DNA of 64,000 nt from Toxorhynchites rutilus septentrionalis (GCF_029784135.1 NC_073746.1:260873598-260937597), one strand, 5' to 3'. Positions 1-13,370 are shown, counted from the stretch's first letter. A program made the numbers and translations. The notes: generated by a model from the sequence alone, not told the origin.

Positions 1-1740
1 AAAATATCACGATTGTTTCACTAGGAAGGCTGGGTCCCTTTGGAACTACTCCAAGACGCTGTTGTTGATCGCAGATATATCACAGTACTGATGCGTTCGG
101 CTGGAATTTGGAGATGGTCCAAACTGGTTCGCTTGGCAGTAAATGTGGAAAAAATAAGTTGATGTTGTTGATCGTTTGAAACTGGGTATGCACTGGTAGG
201 CCACTTAAACTGAACTGAACGATGCTGAGCATGGAACTGGTGGTAATATTTAAAGTACACACCACTATATACGCGATCGCAACGATCCGCGAGCAGGCCA
301 GAGTGAGAGAGAATGCTGTGGTTGCACAGAAAGCAAGCAAAATGTAAGCATCTCAGGCGCCCCGAAAATACATTGACTGCGTTAGAGGCTTCGTGTAACA
401 ATCGCGGTTTTCCCTCCCCTCGATCCTCGTTGGAGGCTGATTTTCCACCGTATGGTTAGGCTACATAGGCTGACTCAATTTTCTCCTCGTAGCGCACCAA
501 GACAACTACGCCGTGGCGAAGATCAAACCGGGTACAGATATAGTGAAGCCTATAAGGCGCCTGTCTCGGTAGAAATTACACTTGAAAACGTATTGGTCAG
601 TCGCGTGTGATACAGACATTCTGCACGCGTTACAGGGCCCCAGCATTGCGATATACGTCGGTCGAGTATGCTAGCGGCAAAGTAGCATGACAGCATGCGA
701 AACCCATAAGCTTCCACGTTAATACAAGTGTGCATGTTTACCATCATACCTCAGACGATGCGTTTCTGACCGATCAGCACACCACACCTGGTCACGCGTT
801 GCGTCAATCCGAGATAGCGAAACACATGCAGAGGAGTTTGTGGGTTAAACAATCAGAGCGAAATGAGGAATATAGCAAATAACTAATCATGCAATCGGAG
901 GAAATATGTTAACCGGCAACGATATTTATCTGTTATGGATCAAGAATCAGTAGTCTTCATAATTTTATATATGTATATGTTATTCCAGTGTTGAAGGTTC
1001 TTTCATGAATTTAGCTAATTTTTTATTCTTCCCTTTCAAGAATAGATATGCCATTTTGTGTAGAAGAACTGTGTAAATGAACGCGAGAAACAAATCAAGC
1101 GCATCAAGAGCGCTTGCTTAATATCATTGTCTCCTAAAGATATATATTGTATTAATAGAAAATAGTCAGATTTTCTACTGTAAAGCCATCACATTTTGTA
1201 ATACATCCGGAAACGAAGCCATTTATTTTTTATTTTCATTCTTTGTAACTGGAAGATCCAGTGATCAGAGCTCTCCTAACAATAAACCCAGTGACGGTCC
1301 TTGAGGACCGATCATATTTTTTTAGGAATGAAAACCTATTTTTCTGAAAACAGATAGCACCTTTTATTTATTAATTTTCTTACAATTTATTTTTACAATG
1401 AATAAATTAAATTATAACAGTTGACGGGAAATGTTTCGTATAGAAGGAAATGCTTTTAAAATATTTGTGTGTTTTCCATCCATGTAGATTTTTGACAGAG
1501 AGGCCTATCCGAAAAGCGAGTAAGCACTGAGCAATAGCCTCGAACCAATACTGTTTTCGCATATAGAACATTGAACAAATTTTTACCATGCTTTATATCT
1601 CGCACGTTTTCTTACTAAGCGCACGTTCATTGGTCCAATCGCAGAACTGTTCATTGATGTATCATCTAATCTACCCTTTAAAATTACCTTCACTATAAAA
1701 GTCCTAGTACTAACAGATTATTTTCAGACACAATTCTCGT
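1..1740. other. Unassigned sequence
   Basis: The first 0.9 kb is less AT-rich than its surroundings and has overlapping minus-strand frames of 126 codons (21-401) and 86 codons (80-340), but neither shows a domain and they use different frames. From 900 on the sequence is AT-rich. No feature can be supported. Confidence 0.4.
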
Positions 1741-1862
1741 TCAAGATTTTTCAACCACTTGCAAATAACATGTTTCTCCGTTAAATGGAATAAATGTTCG
1801 ATACAAAAAATATGATAGAATAGAGATAGCATTAAATCGGACAATTCCTTTCTCGAGTTTTG
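1741..1862. repeat. Copy of the hairpin-arm repeat found at 13750
   Basis: About 115 bp ('cttgcaaataacatgtttct' to 'cctttctcgagtttt') that match the left arm of the palindrome at 13752-13868. Only one arm is present here. Confidence 0.65.
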
Positions 1863-2125
1863 CTTTCATCAACACATTCGGTGATCCATTTTTATTTATA
1901 TAGATAGAAGACGATATAGGAGTGCGTTTCATCACTATGAAATCCATTTCCACTTTCGAACGAAGATCAAGTTCGTTAGCGCAAAAATCAAATGAACTAA
2001 CAACGCCGTCAACGTCAATATGTAATTGTAAAACACACGCGAACTCAATTTTTTGAATTTTCCCACTTTCCTACAGAGTTTTCCGAAAATTTTCAATTGT
2101 TATGTTTTGTTGAAATATGTATAGG

Positions 2126-2850
2126 ATCCCCTCTCCATTCCAGAGGAGGGAGGGGTGTCATACCATCATAGAAACATTTCTCATACCCAAAAACCCTCAC
2201 ATCCCAAATTTGACTCCATTTGCTTGATTAGTTCTCGAGTAATGCAGAAGTTTGTGTTTCATTTGTACGGCAGCCCCCTTGAGAGAGGGAGAAGAGTATC
2301 TAACCACCATAGAATCATTTATTGCACCCTAAAACCTCCAAATGCCAAATTTGGTTTCATTTGCCTGATTAACTCTCGAGTAATGCAGAAATTTGTGTTT
2401 CATTTGTATTGCAGCCCCCCTAAGAGAGGACGAGGAGTATCTAACCACCATAGAATCATTTATTGCACCAGAAATTTGCCATACAAATAATTCTCCAGTT
2501 ATGCAGAAATTTGCCATACAAATAATTCTCGAGTTATGCAGTTTATTAGTTAGTTATTTGTTTGTATAGCAGACCCCCCTTAGAGAGGGGGTGGAGTGTC
2601 TCACCACCGTAAAACATTTATTGCATCCTAAAACCTCTATATGCCTAATTTAGTTTCATGTGCTTTAGTAACTCTCGAGTAATGCCGAAATTTGCGTTTC
2701 TTTTGTATGGTAGCCCCCCTTAGAGATTGGGGAGGAGTATCTAACCACCGTAGAAACATTTATTGCATCCTAAAACCTCAACATATTATTTGGTTCCATT
2801 GGCTTGATTTATTCTCGAGTAATGCAGAAAATTGTGTTTCATTTGTATGG
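2126..2850 (-). repeat. Tandem subterminal units of Helitron-type element
   Basis: Four to five units of about 130-170 bp, each with 'cagccccccttagagag', 'accaccatagaa', 'attgcaccctaaaacct' and 'ctcgagtaatgcagaa'. These are the reverse-complement of the units at 29640-30040. One unit (about 2460-2530) is partly duplicated. Small frames in it are by-products. Confidence 0.7.
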
Positions 2851-2851
2851 C

Positions 2852-2882
2852 AGCGTGAGCGTTTAATTTGAAAGACCCTGTA
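2852..2882. repeat. Solo end of Tc1/mariner-like element
   Basis: GCGTGAGCGTTTAATTTGAA followed by AGACCCTGTA, the right terminal repeat of the family at 50634-51172, here fused directly to the Helitron-type unit with no left end in sight. Confidence 0.65.
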
Positions 2883-3690
2883 CATTGATTCGGCGGTCAA
2901 TTGACATCCATCAAAATTACGTAATATGGAACAGGGATCGGCATAGTCATATTCAACTGACGATAGTCAGCGGACTATGAAGAAATTCCCCTTCTTATTC
3001 AATTGGGTTTTTAATGCAGTTTCTCCGTCAATATGACTCAATAGTCAGTCGGTCGTTATCTCCCTCTACTACTCGACTATCGACTATTTCGTTCTTCCCC
3101 GTCAAATGGACTTCATTGCAGTTTGAAGTTACTCCCCTCAAAATAAATTGGGTTCTCTCTCATGTATCCCGTACGCATGTATCGATGTTTGAGTTCAACG
3201 TGGTTCGACATATACTACAGGTGAGCTAGATTGTTCTAAAAGTTCATACAGGTGGCCGAAATATTTTAATAAGTTCACCAGCACCATGGGAAAGTTCTTG
3301 CTATGATTCAAGAGATTTGTGCATACGTGTAGTATGCGAAAGAAGCGCACCGATGAGCATACTATGAGCATTCTTGAAATACAACGTTTATAATTTAGAC
3401 GGAAAAGTTGGGCAATAGTAGTAGTCAACGATGGGTAATACTCTCAGTAACATGTTCTCAATAATCTTTTTCAAAAAAAAGTATTAATCCTCCAGAAAAA
3501 AAATAAAACTGTGGGTACTCAAGGCCCCAAAACGAAAGAGGAAACCATCTAGTGAATAATCGAATAGTTAGTGTGAGTCTCAACTCTACCCGAGAATTAT
3601 TAAAAGATGGGAATGAAAAAGTCGCAATCCAAATACTTTTCCTACAGCTCAGTAACATTCCTCGTCTCACTATCTAACCATCAGCCATGT
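2883..3690. other. Unassigned sequence
   Basis: Small frames only (up to 77 codons). Nothing recognised. Confidence 0.5.
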
Positions 3691-4403
3691 GTTTTTTTTT
3701 TTTATCCAAAATATATATTTTTATTAAGGCTCATATGGCGTCAACCTGACGGGGCCGGGAGTTCAATATTTCGACAATGTTTGCCTTATAACTATGTTAG
3801 TAATATGTAACCGATTACTCGCGGTTGGCTCGAGGTTAGTATTACAAGTGTTTTCGTAATTGTGATGTTGCTGTCTCCAATGCTCTGTACCTGTGCCCGA
3901 CACGGGATACTTCCTTTTGGGATGCAGCTGACCATTAATCAGCAACGCCCCCTAGTCTGTACCCCATATCTAGCGTGGTGCGTCTTTCTCGACTCGAGGA
4001 ATCCAGGATAGAATGGTCACTAGCCGGCGCAAACATCAGCTCGTGTAGAGTTGTCATGAGCGGTACAACCTTTGGCTCTTGTTGAATGATCAGTGGACTG
4101 CACAACCTTTGGCCCGTGTATCTGTAAAGAGTGTGTGTATGTATTGCCGCGACTAAGTAAAAGTTTATAGATCGGATATGAGGGATATGAAACAGGGACA
4201 CAACGAAGGAAACATCATTAAACGTTGACATCGGCGTTTCTGAGGAACAGGTATAGATGAAGCAGAAGATCAGGATCACGGCTACCTAAGATATCCCGGA
4301 CGGGGATATCCGATTGTCTGCCTTGTTGAGCCATGTTGAGAGATTGATTGATCAGTCGAATTTCATTTGCAACAATGTTCCGGCTTTCAATCGGATAAAT
4401 CAT
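3691..4403 (-). mobile_element. 5'-truncated I-clade retrotransposon, 3' end only
   Basis: Minus strand. At 4403-4218 the frame reads GRQSDIPVRDILGSRDP then LLLHLYLFLRNADVNV and stops, which aligns with the last residues of element B ORF2 ([31 protein letters not shown]). Then comes a 3' UTR of about 0.5 kb ending in a poly(A) tail, seen as the T-run at 3691. The 3' UTR is unlike that of A/B, so this is another family of the same clade. 5' truncation is usual for non-LTR elements. Confidence 0.75.
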
Positions 4404-5929
4404 CTATCGAAAGCTGTTGATAATGATGATTGAAATCTGTTGGATAAGTTCAGATTTGCTTCAATCGCACATGACGTAAACACATAAATGAGGCATTTTT
4501 ATTTGTGTAATTATCGCACAAAGATTTTCATGTTCCAAAAATCATCTGGAAAAGGGCGAATAGCGTAATTTCGATGAATTTTAAGCCTTTCTATGATTTT
4601 ATTTCGATACATCTTTTTTTGTGAGTAAAGAGCAAATTTCCATATGGTTATGGTAGTTTTGATTCGCAGAGTATTTCGAGATTCTGAGTATTCGTGTTTT
4701 GTACCATGAACTTCAATTCCTATTTCGTATACCACCCATTTCTTCTTGCGCTCTTCTTTCATGAATGAACTAATTATTGTTTAATCATATTTTGTGCTAC
4801 GGTCTGCTTGATTTGTGTCATGCTTTTGCTTTTGCTTTCTCGCGTCCGTCTTTGCAGTGGATTTCTCCTTTACTACCGCTTTTTCTTGGATGCAAACATG
4901 GAGAGGAAAGCACGCTAATATCAGCCACCCAAATCGGTACGCAATTGGGGAGAGGGAGATCGTTATCATTCGCGCCTTCTCTCGTGTGTATTTTGGTTCC
5001 ATGAGTTGAGGCTATCTGGTTAGTTCAAAACAGAGATATTGTTACTCGTGGTTCGCGCCTAATGCTATTATTAGATTGCTCATCGGAGCGGCATGATCAC
5101 TGAAGATGTTACGTGCTTTGCGTATAGTATAGGAGCTATCAAACTTTACGTCATCTTGTAATTACGGGATTTTATGCGAACTTCATGCATAGTTATCTCC
5201 GAGGGAAGTGCAGGGCATGTTGAAATACTTCACTGAATGAAGCCGACTGCAACAGCAGCTCGATGGAATAATACATAGAGGTTACGTTTGGGACTTCATC
5301 AAATGGCTTGATATCATTGTCATTGTAATTTTTTGGTGTTCAATGCCATCCCATTCCCGTATCTAAAAATCTCATTGGATATTTATTTTATTGCTCGGAT
5401 ATATATTCTATTCTCAATTAGAACCTCATAAATTTCTTCGATACTTATTGAGATCCCCAGTTAACCCAATATAGTAATCATACAACATTTCAGGAGCGTG
5501 CACCTCTCAAGTCGTGTTGGATCGATGCGAACAGGTAGTAATCAGAAGGCGGTATGCCTGATAAAGCCGCAAGGTGATGAAGAGTTTTCATTCTAGCAAC
5601 GTCAGTATTTCTTTGACGGGATTTCAAGTGTGGTCGAGTGCTGTCGTGAAGAAGAATAACTTTGCGCTTGTTACTCGTAATTCCTGTTCTTTTTTTATAT
5701 CAACTCATTATTCAATCTGTTCAATTGACGTATGTAGACATCGATTGTAACAGTTTCGTTCGTTTTGAGCAGCTCGTAGTACAGCACCCCTTGCTGATCA
5801 CATCAAATGTTACCAAATGTAACCTTATTCAATTTGAATGCAGAATGACCATCAAATTCTGTTCCTACCAATGGTTTTTTTTGCATTTAGGATTGCTGTC
5901 GTTGATCCACTTTTCACAATACAATACAC
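4404..5929. other. Unassigned sequence
   Basis: Several frames of 60-116 codons overlap on both strands at 4511-5010 and 5662-6012, but none has a recognisable domain, and the last runs into the Helitron-type repeat. No gene supported. Confidence 0.5.
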
Positions 5930-6068
5930 ATGCCAAATTTGGTTTCATTTGCTTGGTTAATTCTCGAGCAATGCAGACATTTGTGTTTCATTTGTATGGC
6001 AGCCCCCCTTAAGAGAGGGGTGAGGAGTGTCTAATCACCATAGAAACATTTAGTGCATCCTAAAACCT
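5930..6068 (-). repeat. Single Helitron-type subterminal unit
   Basis: One copy of the unit described at 2126-2850 ('atgccaaatttggtttcatt' to 'gtgcatcctaaaacctt'). Confidence 0.65.
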
Positions 6069-6842
6069 TAACGACCTTCTAGATAATTACCAGATGATAA
6101 AGGTTCTGGAATATAAAGTTAGCATATTTCTAATATTCTTTGTCTCTGTTTTCTTGGTAAACTAAGAATTAATGCCTTTTTTTAGATGGGGCATAAAAAG
6201 ATGATATAGAAGGATATCTAGGAACTTCCTTTTCTTTTTCTTGTTTTCATTGTAAAAAAAAAATCCCCGAAACTGTAGCTGTTAAAAAATACCATAAGCT
6301 ACCGATTAGTTTACAGTTTACTGCTTACACTTTTTTCACAAGTGAAATTCTTTCACAAGTGTTTGTATATGTACGAGCATTATATATAACGAATAACTAT
6401 ACGAAAGTCAAACATTTATATTTTGCTTTTGAATATATGAATCCAGCGACGAATATATCGACGAATAGTTCATATATGGATCCGTTCAATCCAGTTACAA
6501 AAGGGACTGAAATCAAATAAAAATAGTCCGGTAATGATCTTATGCATTATATTCAATAAATATTCCACGCCACTAACAATCATTTATACATTTCATTCAA
6601 CAATATTCTAGAATATGATGAAGGCACTTGTCCAAAAAAGTTACTCCTATACTCGCGTCGGTGTGTCAGATCGAAAGTGTTAAAAAAGTGACACACGTCC
6701 CCTTTGTACCAACACATGCGATACGCTAAACGATGACGAACGACGAATAACGAAGCTAGAGAGAATCGCAAAGTCATAGTGTTGATATTTTCTGGGAAAT
6801 GAACGAATTATTGATCTGACAGACAAATGCGCGAGTATAGGA
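6069..6842. other. Unassigned AT-rich sequence
   Basis: Separates two copies of the Helitron-type unit; may be an insertion, but no ends are clear. Confidence 0.4.
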
Positions 6843-7116
6843 GTGTTAAGAGAGGGGTGAGGAGTGTCTAACCACCATAGACACATTTAGTGCATCCTAA
6901 AACCTGCACATGCCAAATTTGGCTCCATTTGCTTGATTAATTCTCGAGTAATGCAGAAAGTTGTGTTTCATTTGTATGGCGGCCCCCCTTAGAGAGAAGG
7001 GAATGTTTTCGAACTGTCATGAGAACCTTCCCCGATCCCAAAAACCCCTACATTCTAATTTTCATGTCGATCGGTTCAGTAGTTTCGAGTCCATTAGAAT
7101 CAGATTAAGATAATAA
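6843..7116 (-). repeat. Helitron-type terminal region
   Basis: One and a half units followed by 'ttcagtagtttcgagtcc', the reverse-complement of the terminal module seen at 29585-29640. It runs straight into the GACGGACA array. Confidence 0.65.
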
Positions 7117-7338
7117 GGACGGACGGACAGACGGACAAACTGACAGACGGACGGACAGACGGACAGACGGACGGACAGACGGACAGACGGACGGACAGAC
7201 GGACAGACGGACGGACAGACGGACAGACGGACAGACGGACAGACGGACAGACGGACAGACGGACAGATGGACAGACGGACGGACAGACGGACAGACGGAC
7301 AGACGGACAGACGGACAGACGGACAGACGGACAGACGG
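7117..7338. repeat. GACGGACA/GACAGACG microsatellite, about 220 bp
   Basis: Nearly pure tandem array of GACGGACA and GACA/GACG permutations (four-base period with alternating substitutions). It is an expansion of the CTGT run that sits at the same place in the Helitron-type end at 29561. The 130-codon minus-strand frame it creates (Ser-Val-Cys-Pro repeats) is an artefact of the repeat. Confidence 0.95.
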
Positions 7339-8399
7339 ATTTCTCTTGAATCTTATATTATCAATACACCCAGGTTTTTTTACGCGGGTGATACGTATCT
7401 CGTAAAAAAAAACTGCGTAAAAAAACGGGGTTAATTGGAAAATCCGCGTAGAAAAAAACCGCGTTAATTGGAAAATCCGCGTAAAAAACCATGTCACCTA
7501 ACGATAGATATCAAATGGGACTATCCTTGCGTAAAACGGAAAAAGTTGAGTGTTGCTTGATTCCGTAAACCTGTTGTTTTTTTCCTGCAATTTCGTTGTT
7601 TACTGGTAGCTATAGTTCGGTTTTCCTCACGAATGAGGTCATCTGCTGTTGCTAGAAGATTTCCTTGTGATTTGTACACGCTACTGCCGATGCACGTGCA
7701 GTACCGTCCAGAGCAAAGTAGACAATGAATGTCTTTACGAATCGCTGCCCGTAAAAACCCCGTCCGGTTATCAGGGTTGCCATAATAAAATCTGTGTTTT
7801 TGGTCTCAAAAAATCTTTTTATCTGTGTTTTTTTCTCAGAAAATCTGTATGGAAATCTGTATCAACCCTTTGCGGGCGTTTGTCTGCTTTAGCCACCACA
7901 GCAAAGAAGTACACAAATAGGAAGTACACAAATATTATATATATAAAGGTATAAATTTCTTCAATTCGATGCCCAGAGAAATTAAACGTGCGGCAACAAT
8001 GGCAGAGTTCAAGAAAATGTGTATTTCACACGTAAAATCTGTTTTGTAAACAGGTTTTATAATTTTTCCTAAATCATTCATTTATGTTTGCAATTGATAA
8101 AAATTAATAAAATTTATTTACAGGTTAAACTACCATGTTCGTACTGATGATGATGATTTTTTTTTTGTTTTGTTTATGTATATTGTAAAAAAAAAAAGTA
8201 ATAAGCGTTGTCTACGAGAGTTTGAGCCTCGCGCGCGTTTGGTCGGCCTGGACTATGTTAATGGAACACTGGCAGAACACTGATATATAATGAAATTTTT
8301 ATGTGGGTCTGAAGTGGAAACTGGAATGGGGATAGCTCATTCAGAATTGTCGTAAACTATCTTATCATAAGATGGTTATATCGAGTATTTGTGAATGTG
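7339..8399. other. Mixed repeat fragments
   Basis: 7370-7500 has three copies of 'cgcgttaattggaaaatccgcg'-like text. 7770-7870 has 'cagggttgccat' followed by 'aatctgtgttttt' repeats, seen again near 9560 and, inverted, at 16010-16060. No gene. Confidence 0.5.
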
Positions 8400-8580
8400 G
8401 CAGATCTCTATCATGTTCTAAGTAGACACTTTTAGATATTGGGTTCGATTCCCAATCTGTCAAGGATCTTCCCGGGTTGGAAATTTTCTTGACATGCCTT
8501 AAAAAAACTTTGGGTCTGAAGTTGGGATTATCATTATGATAATGTCGATAAGGATAGGACCATTGTTTTTCTTTTAAAGT
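8400..8580 (+). mobile_element. tRNA-derived SINE fragment
   Basis: A perfect polymerase III B box GGGTTCGATTCCC at 8440-8453, followed by 'cttcccgggttggaaatttt', a sequence I associate with mosquito tRNA-related SINEs. The A box is not clear, so the 5' part is decayed. Confidence 0.5.
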
Positions 8581-11559
8581 TTTTGCCTATTTATGATGTT
8601 CGATTAATAGAAATTCATGCCTGCAACAGAGTCAGTTCGCTGTTTTGTTTTATAATACTGATATCTTAATTTGGTTAAATATAAATATTATCTATTAGAT
8701 AAATCGGCCAGTTCAAACCTTTGTAGGGGTATGAGGTGGGTCATCATCATCATCATTATTTATGCAACAATATATCAGTTCACTCTTTTTCTGAACGAAT
8801 TTGTGAACTTGTTCACGAACCAAAACGGTGCTACTATGAGTAATAGATAACGGTACTCAGTATAAACAAAAGTTGTCATCTATGCTTGAGGGCGCTTAAT
8901 GGAAAACTCCATGTATTGCGGCACTGTAGATGTGAAGCATTGCTCTGAATGTTCAAACAGAAAGATAAAAGGCGAAAGACTAATTATTTTTGCGATACAT
9001 GCGAAAAATATCACACGAAGAAGAATTATGGCAAATATTTTTTCAAGCATAAACATTTCAAGCATATAAACAAACAAGCATAAACAACAAAAAATAAAGG
9101 AACCTTGTTCATCCTTCATAATCTCACAAAGCTAAACATCACTGCTTTATCAAGTAAAAAAAATGCGTCCAATGGTACCATGCGTCCAAAAAATCCAGTA
9201 CCACACACGTCGAAATTTAATACGACGGCAAAGGGATTTATAAGTTCAACCTTGAAACATAATCTCAACTTTAATAGCATTGATTGGCATAGTTATTATG
9301 AATTTGACGATGTTGATAGTATCCACCTAAAAAGTCGTATTCACTGTGCTTTAGTAGGAAGAAGATAAACAGTGTTATGTATTTATTGTAAAGCTAGCGG
9401 ATGACGCAGAATTTTGCATCTTTTCGCCTTAGATTGAAAATAAGAAAGCGGTACTACAATATAGATATGAATGCCAAAATGACTCTCATTCAGACTGTTT
9501 CGTATGATATATGAATAAAATTGGTGAGTTGGGAAAAATATTATTGAGATCAAGAGAAAAATCTGTAAATCTGTATAAAAACCAAAAAAATCTGTAATCT
9601 GTATCTACAGATTCTCGGTTTCAGAAAGTCTGAAAAATCTTGAGCTTGAGCTTGAGCTTGGGTAGACTGTACAATTCGTAGTTGCTCTCCGTGATTAATC
9701 TGAACCAACCAAATTGCACAAAGAACACATAGAATGACGCTTGGGACTAGCAAATCATTCTCGTTGTGCAATTTTCTGTGATCCAAGCTTTAAATGGTCA
9801 ATAACGACGCCGGCCACGTCCTTACAGTCACCAGGGGAAGGGAAGGAATGTTAGTATGATATTCGCCACCCGAAGGCCAGAAGGGTCGACTCTATAGCGT
9901 GGTTCCCTAGCGTTTATCATGGAAGGGATAGTTGTTAGTGGGAATGGTTAAGAAAAATCAGGATTCACTGCGGTCAGTGATGTGGTTATGTAAACGCGAA
10001 CTATTCACCATTCGACGAAACGAAATACCGATAATCTTATATGCAGAAACTTGCCAGGTATCCTGAGAAGTATCCTGAGAAGGAAAGCCTATAAAATTTA
10101 TTGGATTGGATATTCTATTGTTTATAGCATGTACTTTTTACAATAATAAAATCGCGTCAACAGGGAGTTATCTTTGGGAAACCTGAGATGGTAACCTAGA
10201 GAACTCCTGTTAAACCAATAAGACATGGGAAATATATGTCGTTATTCTTCGCCTATACTCTTAACGAACTCCGGGCGCAACGGCCGGAAATAATTGAAGA
10301 ATTAAGCAATAAAATCATTGAAGATTTAGAGAAATAATTAAAGAAATAAAGAAATAATGGATTAGCGATTCGAAGAATTTAAAATAAAAGAAATAAAAAA
10401 TTAAAGAATTTAAATTTTTAGACCAAGAAAATTGGAAACTCTGAGATACTCTACGGTTATAAATTTGTAAAAATCCAAAACAAACCACTAATAGCAAGTT
10501 TTGAATCAAGAGTTGTAAATCGCATGTACATTACAAAAAAGGACGATAACAAACACCCGTAAAAGCACGTACAGGAACATACTGAATCAATCGAAACCGG
10601 AAGACGGAATTTTCATACGTATCAAATTTATTTAATTTAATGGCCTTCGGAAATATATTCAGGAACATCCTCCCCTATACCAATTTATGAGCGCAAGAAA
10701 GAGAGAAAACAGCCTCTCGCATATGACAGCAAGTTAACCTGCTGTATGTAGCTCCCTTGCTAGTGATAGTAACACCACACACATATTTTATTACAATGTC
10801 ATAAAAAACACAAACACGCATATTGAATGAATTTGAATCTGGAAGCCTGTTAAAATGTTTCACACTGGGGATTGAAAGTGGTTTCCAATCGATTCAAGCA
10901 CTTCACAACTTCACTTTCGGAACGTTCTGAAGGTATATGCCCTTTTTATGATCCTTGCTATTCTTCCTAAAAATCTTCCATTTCACTTCGCACACAACGA
11001 TCATTACACGGCAATTCTCACGAGAGTAAATCGGTAGACTCTTGGAAGAGGGTTATAAAAAGAACACGAGCACTATTCCTTGGTTCGATGATCTGTGTAT
11101 GGAGATTCCCGCACATACATACAAATACGCATATGGATATATGGAATTGAAGATAATTTTTTTCTTGCTTCGCGCTTCTACTGTTTCAATGATTAATGGA
11201 AAATCGAATCTCAAAAAATGAATGCTATTGGGCGAAAAAGCGAAAAAAACACCCGCGAAATCAACCGATGTTGTACAATTTCCTCACACGTTGAACAAAA
11301 CCGAAACGCGTTCAACCATGTTGCGCGACGAAAAAAAATATACGAGGTTGTGTTCAAGACACGACCGCATTATTGACGTAGAACTACGCTGTGGTTAGAT
11401 TCAAGTTGCTTGTTTATAACTGCGGATATTATTTTATAATGCTACGAAAATTTTGAAATAATCATTCTACCAGTTTGGTAGCCCTGAAATGTTTTTTTTT
11501 ATTGTCGAATCATTTGACGAAATTGTTTGATGATTCATTCTTGTGCTCGCAGAACAATA
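8581..11559. other. Unassigned sequence
   Basis: No gene supported. Frames of 60-87 codons occur (for example 9105-9368) without domains. 9560-9640 carries 'aatctgtataaaa' repeats and four copies of CTTGAG. 10305-10440 is a purine/A-rich stretch made of 'aaagaaat' units. Confidence 0.5.
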
Positions 11560-12140
11560 CATGCCCGAGATAAGCGCAGTTGTCATCCTTAGTGGAGAAA
11601 GTTTTGCTACTGGCATGCGAAACCAAATTACATACAAAATTCCAGAACGACATTTACTTTCTTAGTGACTGAATAAACAAAATAAACTCTATCTGTTAAT
11701 CTCAACAACCTCGAAAAAAGTAGCACTGCTTCGTTATGATCAAGATTAGCGCAAATGTAATCCTAGTTTTGTGACTGGCACGCGAGCTCAAATAAATTAA
11801 TAAATTAATATAATTTATTGAATAGCTTGGTATTCCCCGAATAATTTTTTGGTGCACTACCTTAACGCCTGCTTCACCATAGCGTCAGTTCAATGCATCT
11901 ATTACAAAAAACAAACAATGTTAACTACTTGGAAAAAGGCTGAATATATGAATATATACAGACGCACGTACGCACACAAATATCCATATATCGATGGCTT
12001 GAAGGAACTAAATATACACACGCTTATCTCCGTTTTGCGCTCTACTCAACAGTAGCCCTTTCTGTTAATATTGCCAGTCTAGATTAGCTTAGCTGTCATC
12101 CTTTCTGGAGAGAGTTCTTCTACCGTCATGTGAAACCAAA
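11560..12140 (+). repeat. Unclassified repeat X, copy 1, first segment
   Basis: Matches 62848-63510 at roughly 90%, apart from an extra 170 bp at 63150-63320 in the other copy. It has an internal duplication: 'gtcatcctt' to 'gcgaaaccaaatt' occurs at about 11580 and again at 12090, so the repeat contains two units of about 505 bp. No coding capacity. It is interrupted at 12140 by the 1.2-kb repeat. Confidence 0.75.
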
Positions 12141-13370
12141 TTTTCTCCAGCACGCACGCATTCGGCAGCATTTTGCGTGTTTTTCATTTATTTCATCGCA
12201 TCATTACAATTGTTCGCTGGGCATGCGGTCGGAATGAAACTGGAATGTTAATAAACGGGTTGAACACTTCATGCTTCCGTTTTGGATTGCACGGGATGGT
12301 GTAATTAAACGAGAGAAAAGAAAAATTCAATAACGTCGGTTTTCCAATCAATAACATAATTTAATGATTAATGCAAGCTGTAATAACCAATTCACATTTT
12401 GCAAATTAATTTAATTTCTATGATTGACAAGATGACACCATAATGGAAACCGTTATGATCGATTCACATTCCAAACCAGTAACGCGGAGGTAAAGTCGAA
12501 ATTTGGTTCGAACATGTTTATTCTTCAGCAACACGATCTGCATTCATTGCCCCAACTTATTTGATCAATTTTACACTAACTACAAGCTAATAAAAATAGC
12601 CTTAATTACAATCGCTCACAGAAATAATGCAACTGCCACGAGGAAACATAAGGCGTGTAGTGGCCAATTTCATAATGCACAAAGTATTGCGCTTCAGGTC
12701 GCTTTTAGCCAGATTACACACCAACGTTGTGAAGGCAGAGGGCACGGTATAGAAGTTCCATTACGGCGGGATTCCACTGGGACAACTTTTGGCCGACATT
12801 TAGTCTGCGCGATAAACTAACCATCCTTCATGATTGGCGTGTCGAATAGTGTCGACTTCTACTCGACAGTCGTTGCGCCTTGCCGATCAGTATTGCCTCT
12901 GTGGAACCCCAACTTTAGGGGCAGACAAATGGTCGAACAGAAAAAATCACTTGCTTGGTCCAAGAAAAGCAACCACAAATGAGCGGTGATATTTCCACTA
13001 CCGCCTCCAATATTTGTTGGCAACAGCATCAATACACGCACATACGAACTAACATTATTTGGGTTTAGCACTAGCAAATCGCAACCAAAGTGTGGATTAT
13101 GTCGCAGCTTCTGCAGCTTCTTAAAATTGATGCTGCGGTAGCGACGATAATTCGCAATTGATTAGTTCTGAAATTTGATTAGCAACGAAGCAAACTCATG
13201 CTACGGAACATAATATAAAATGCTCGAAGTTCACTCGGTCAATGTTATAATCCTTGAGATGGTTGCATCGTCTTGTGAACATAGAAATCATAAATTCTAA
13301 TGGCAGGCCCAAATACACACGATGATTTGAGGTAACGTAATATTATATTGAATTATGTTCGGATTCAGCA
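12141..13370. repeat. 1.2-kb repeat Y, copy 1 (inserted in repeat X)
   Basis: About 1230 bp matching 17281-18508 in direct orientation with about 15 base differences. It splits repeat X between 'gaaaccaaa' and 'ttccagaacattta', so it is mobile or was mobilised. There are no inverted ends, no poly(A), no TG...CA long-terminal-repeat borders and no clear target duplication. Conserved frames of 105 codons (12503-12820, plus) and 72 codons (12859-13077, minus, identical protein in the other copy) have no known domain. Confidence 0.8.

Noticed and set aside
21..401. 126- and 86-codon minus-strand ORFs as a host gene
   Set aside because: Two frames overlap, neither has a domain, splice pattern or codon signature I can defend.
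2126..2850. CRISPR-like array or satellite
   Set aside because: Units are long, contiguous, divergent and without unique spacers, in a eukaryotic genome. They match dispersed Helitron-type units elsewhere in the window.
7105..7497. 130-codon minus-strand ORF of Ser-Val-Cys-Pro repeats
   Set aside because: It is the translation of the GACGGACA microsatellite and has no other sequence support.
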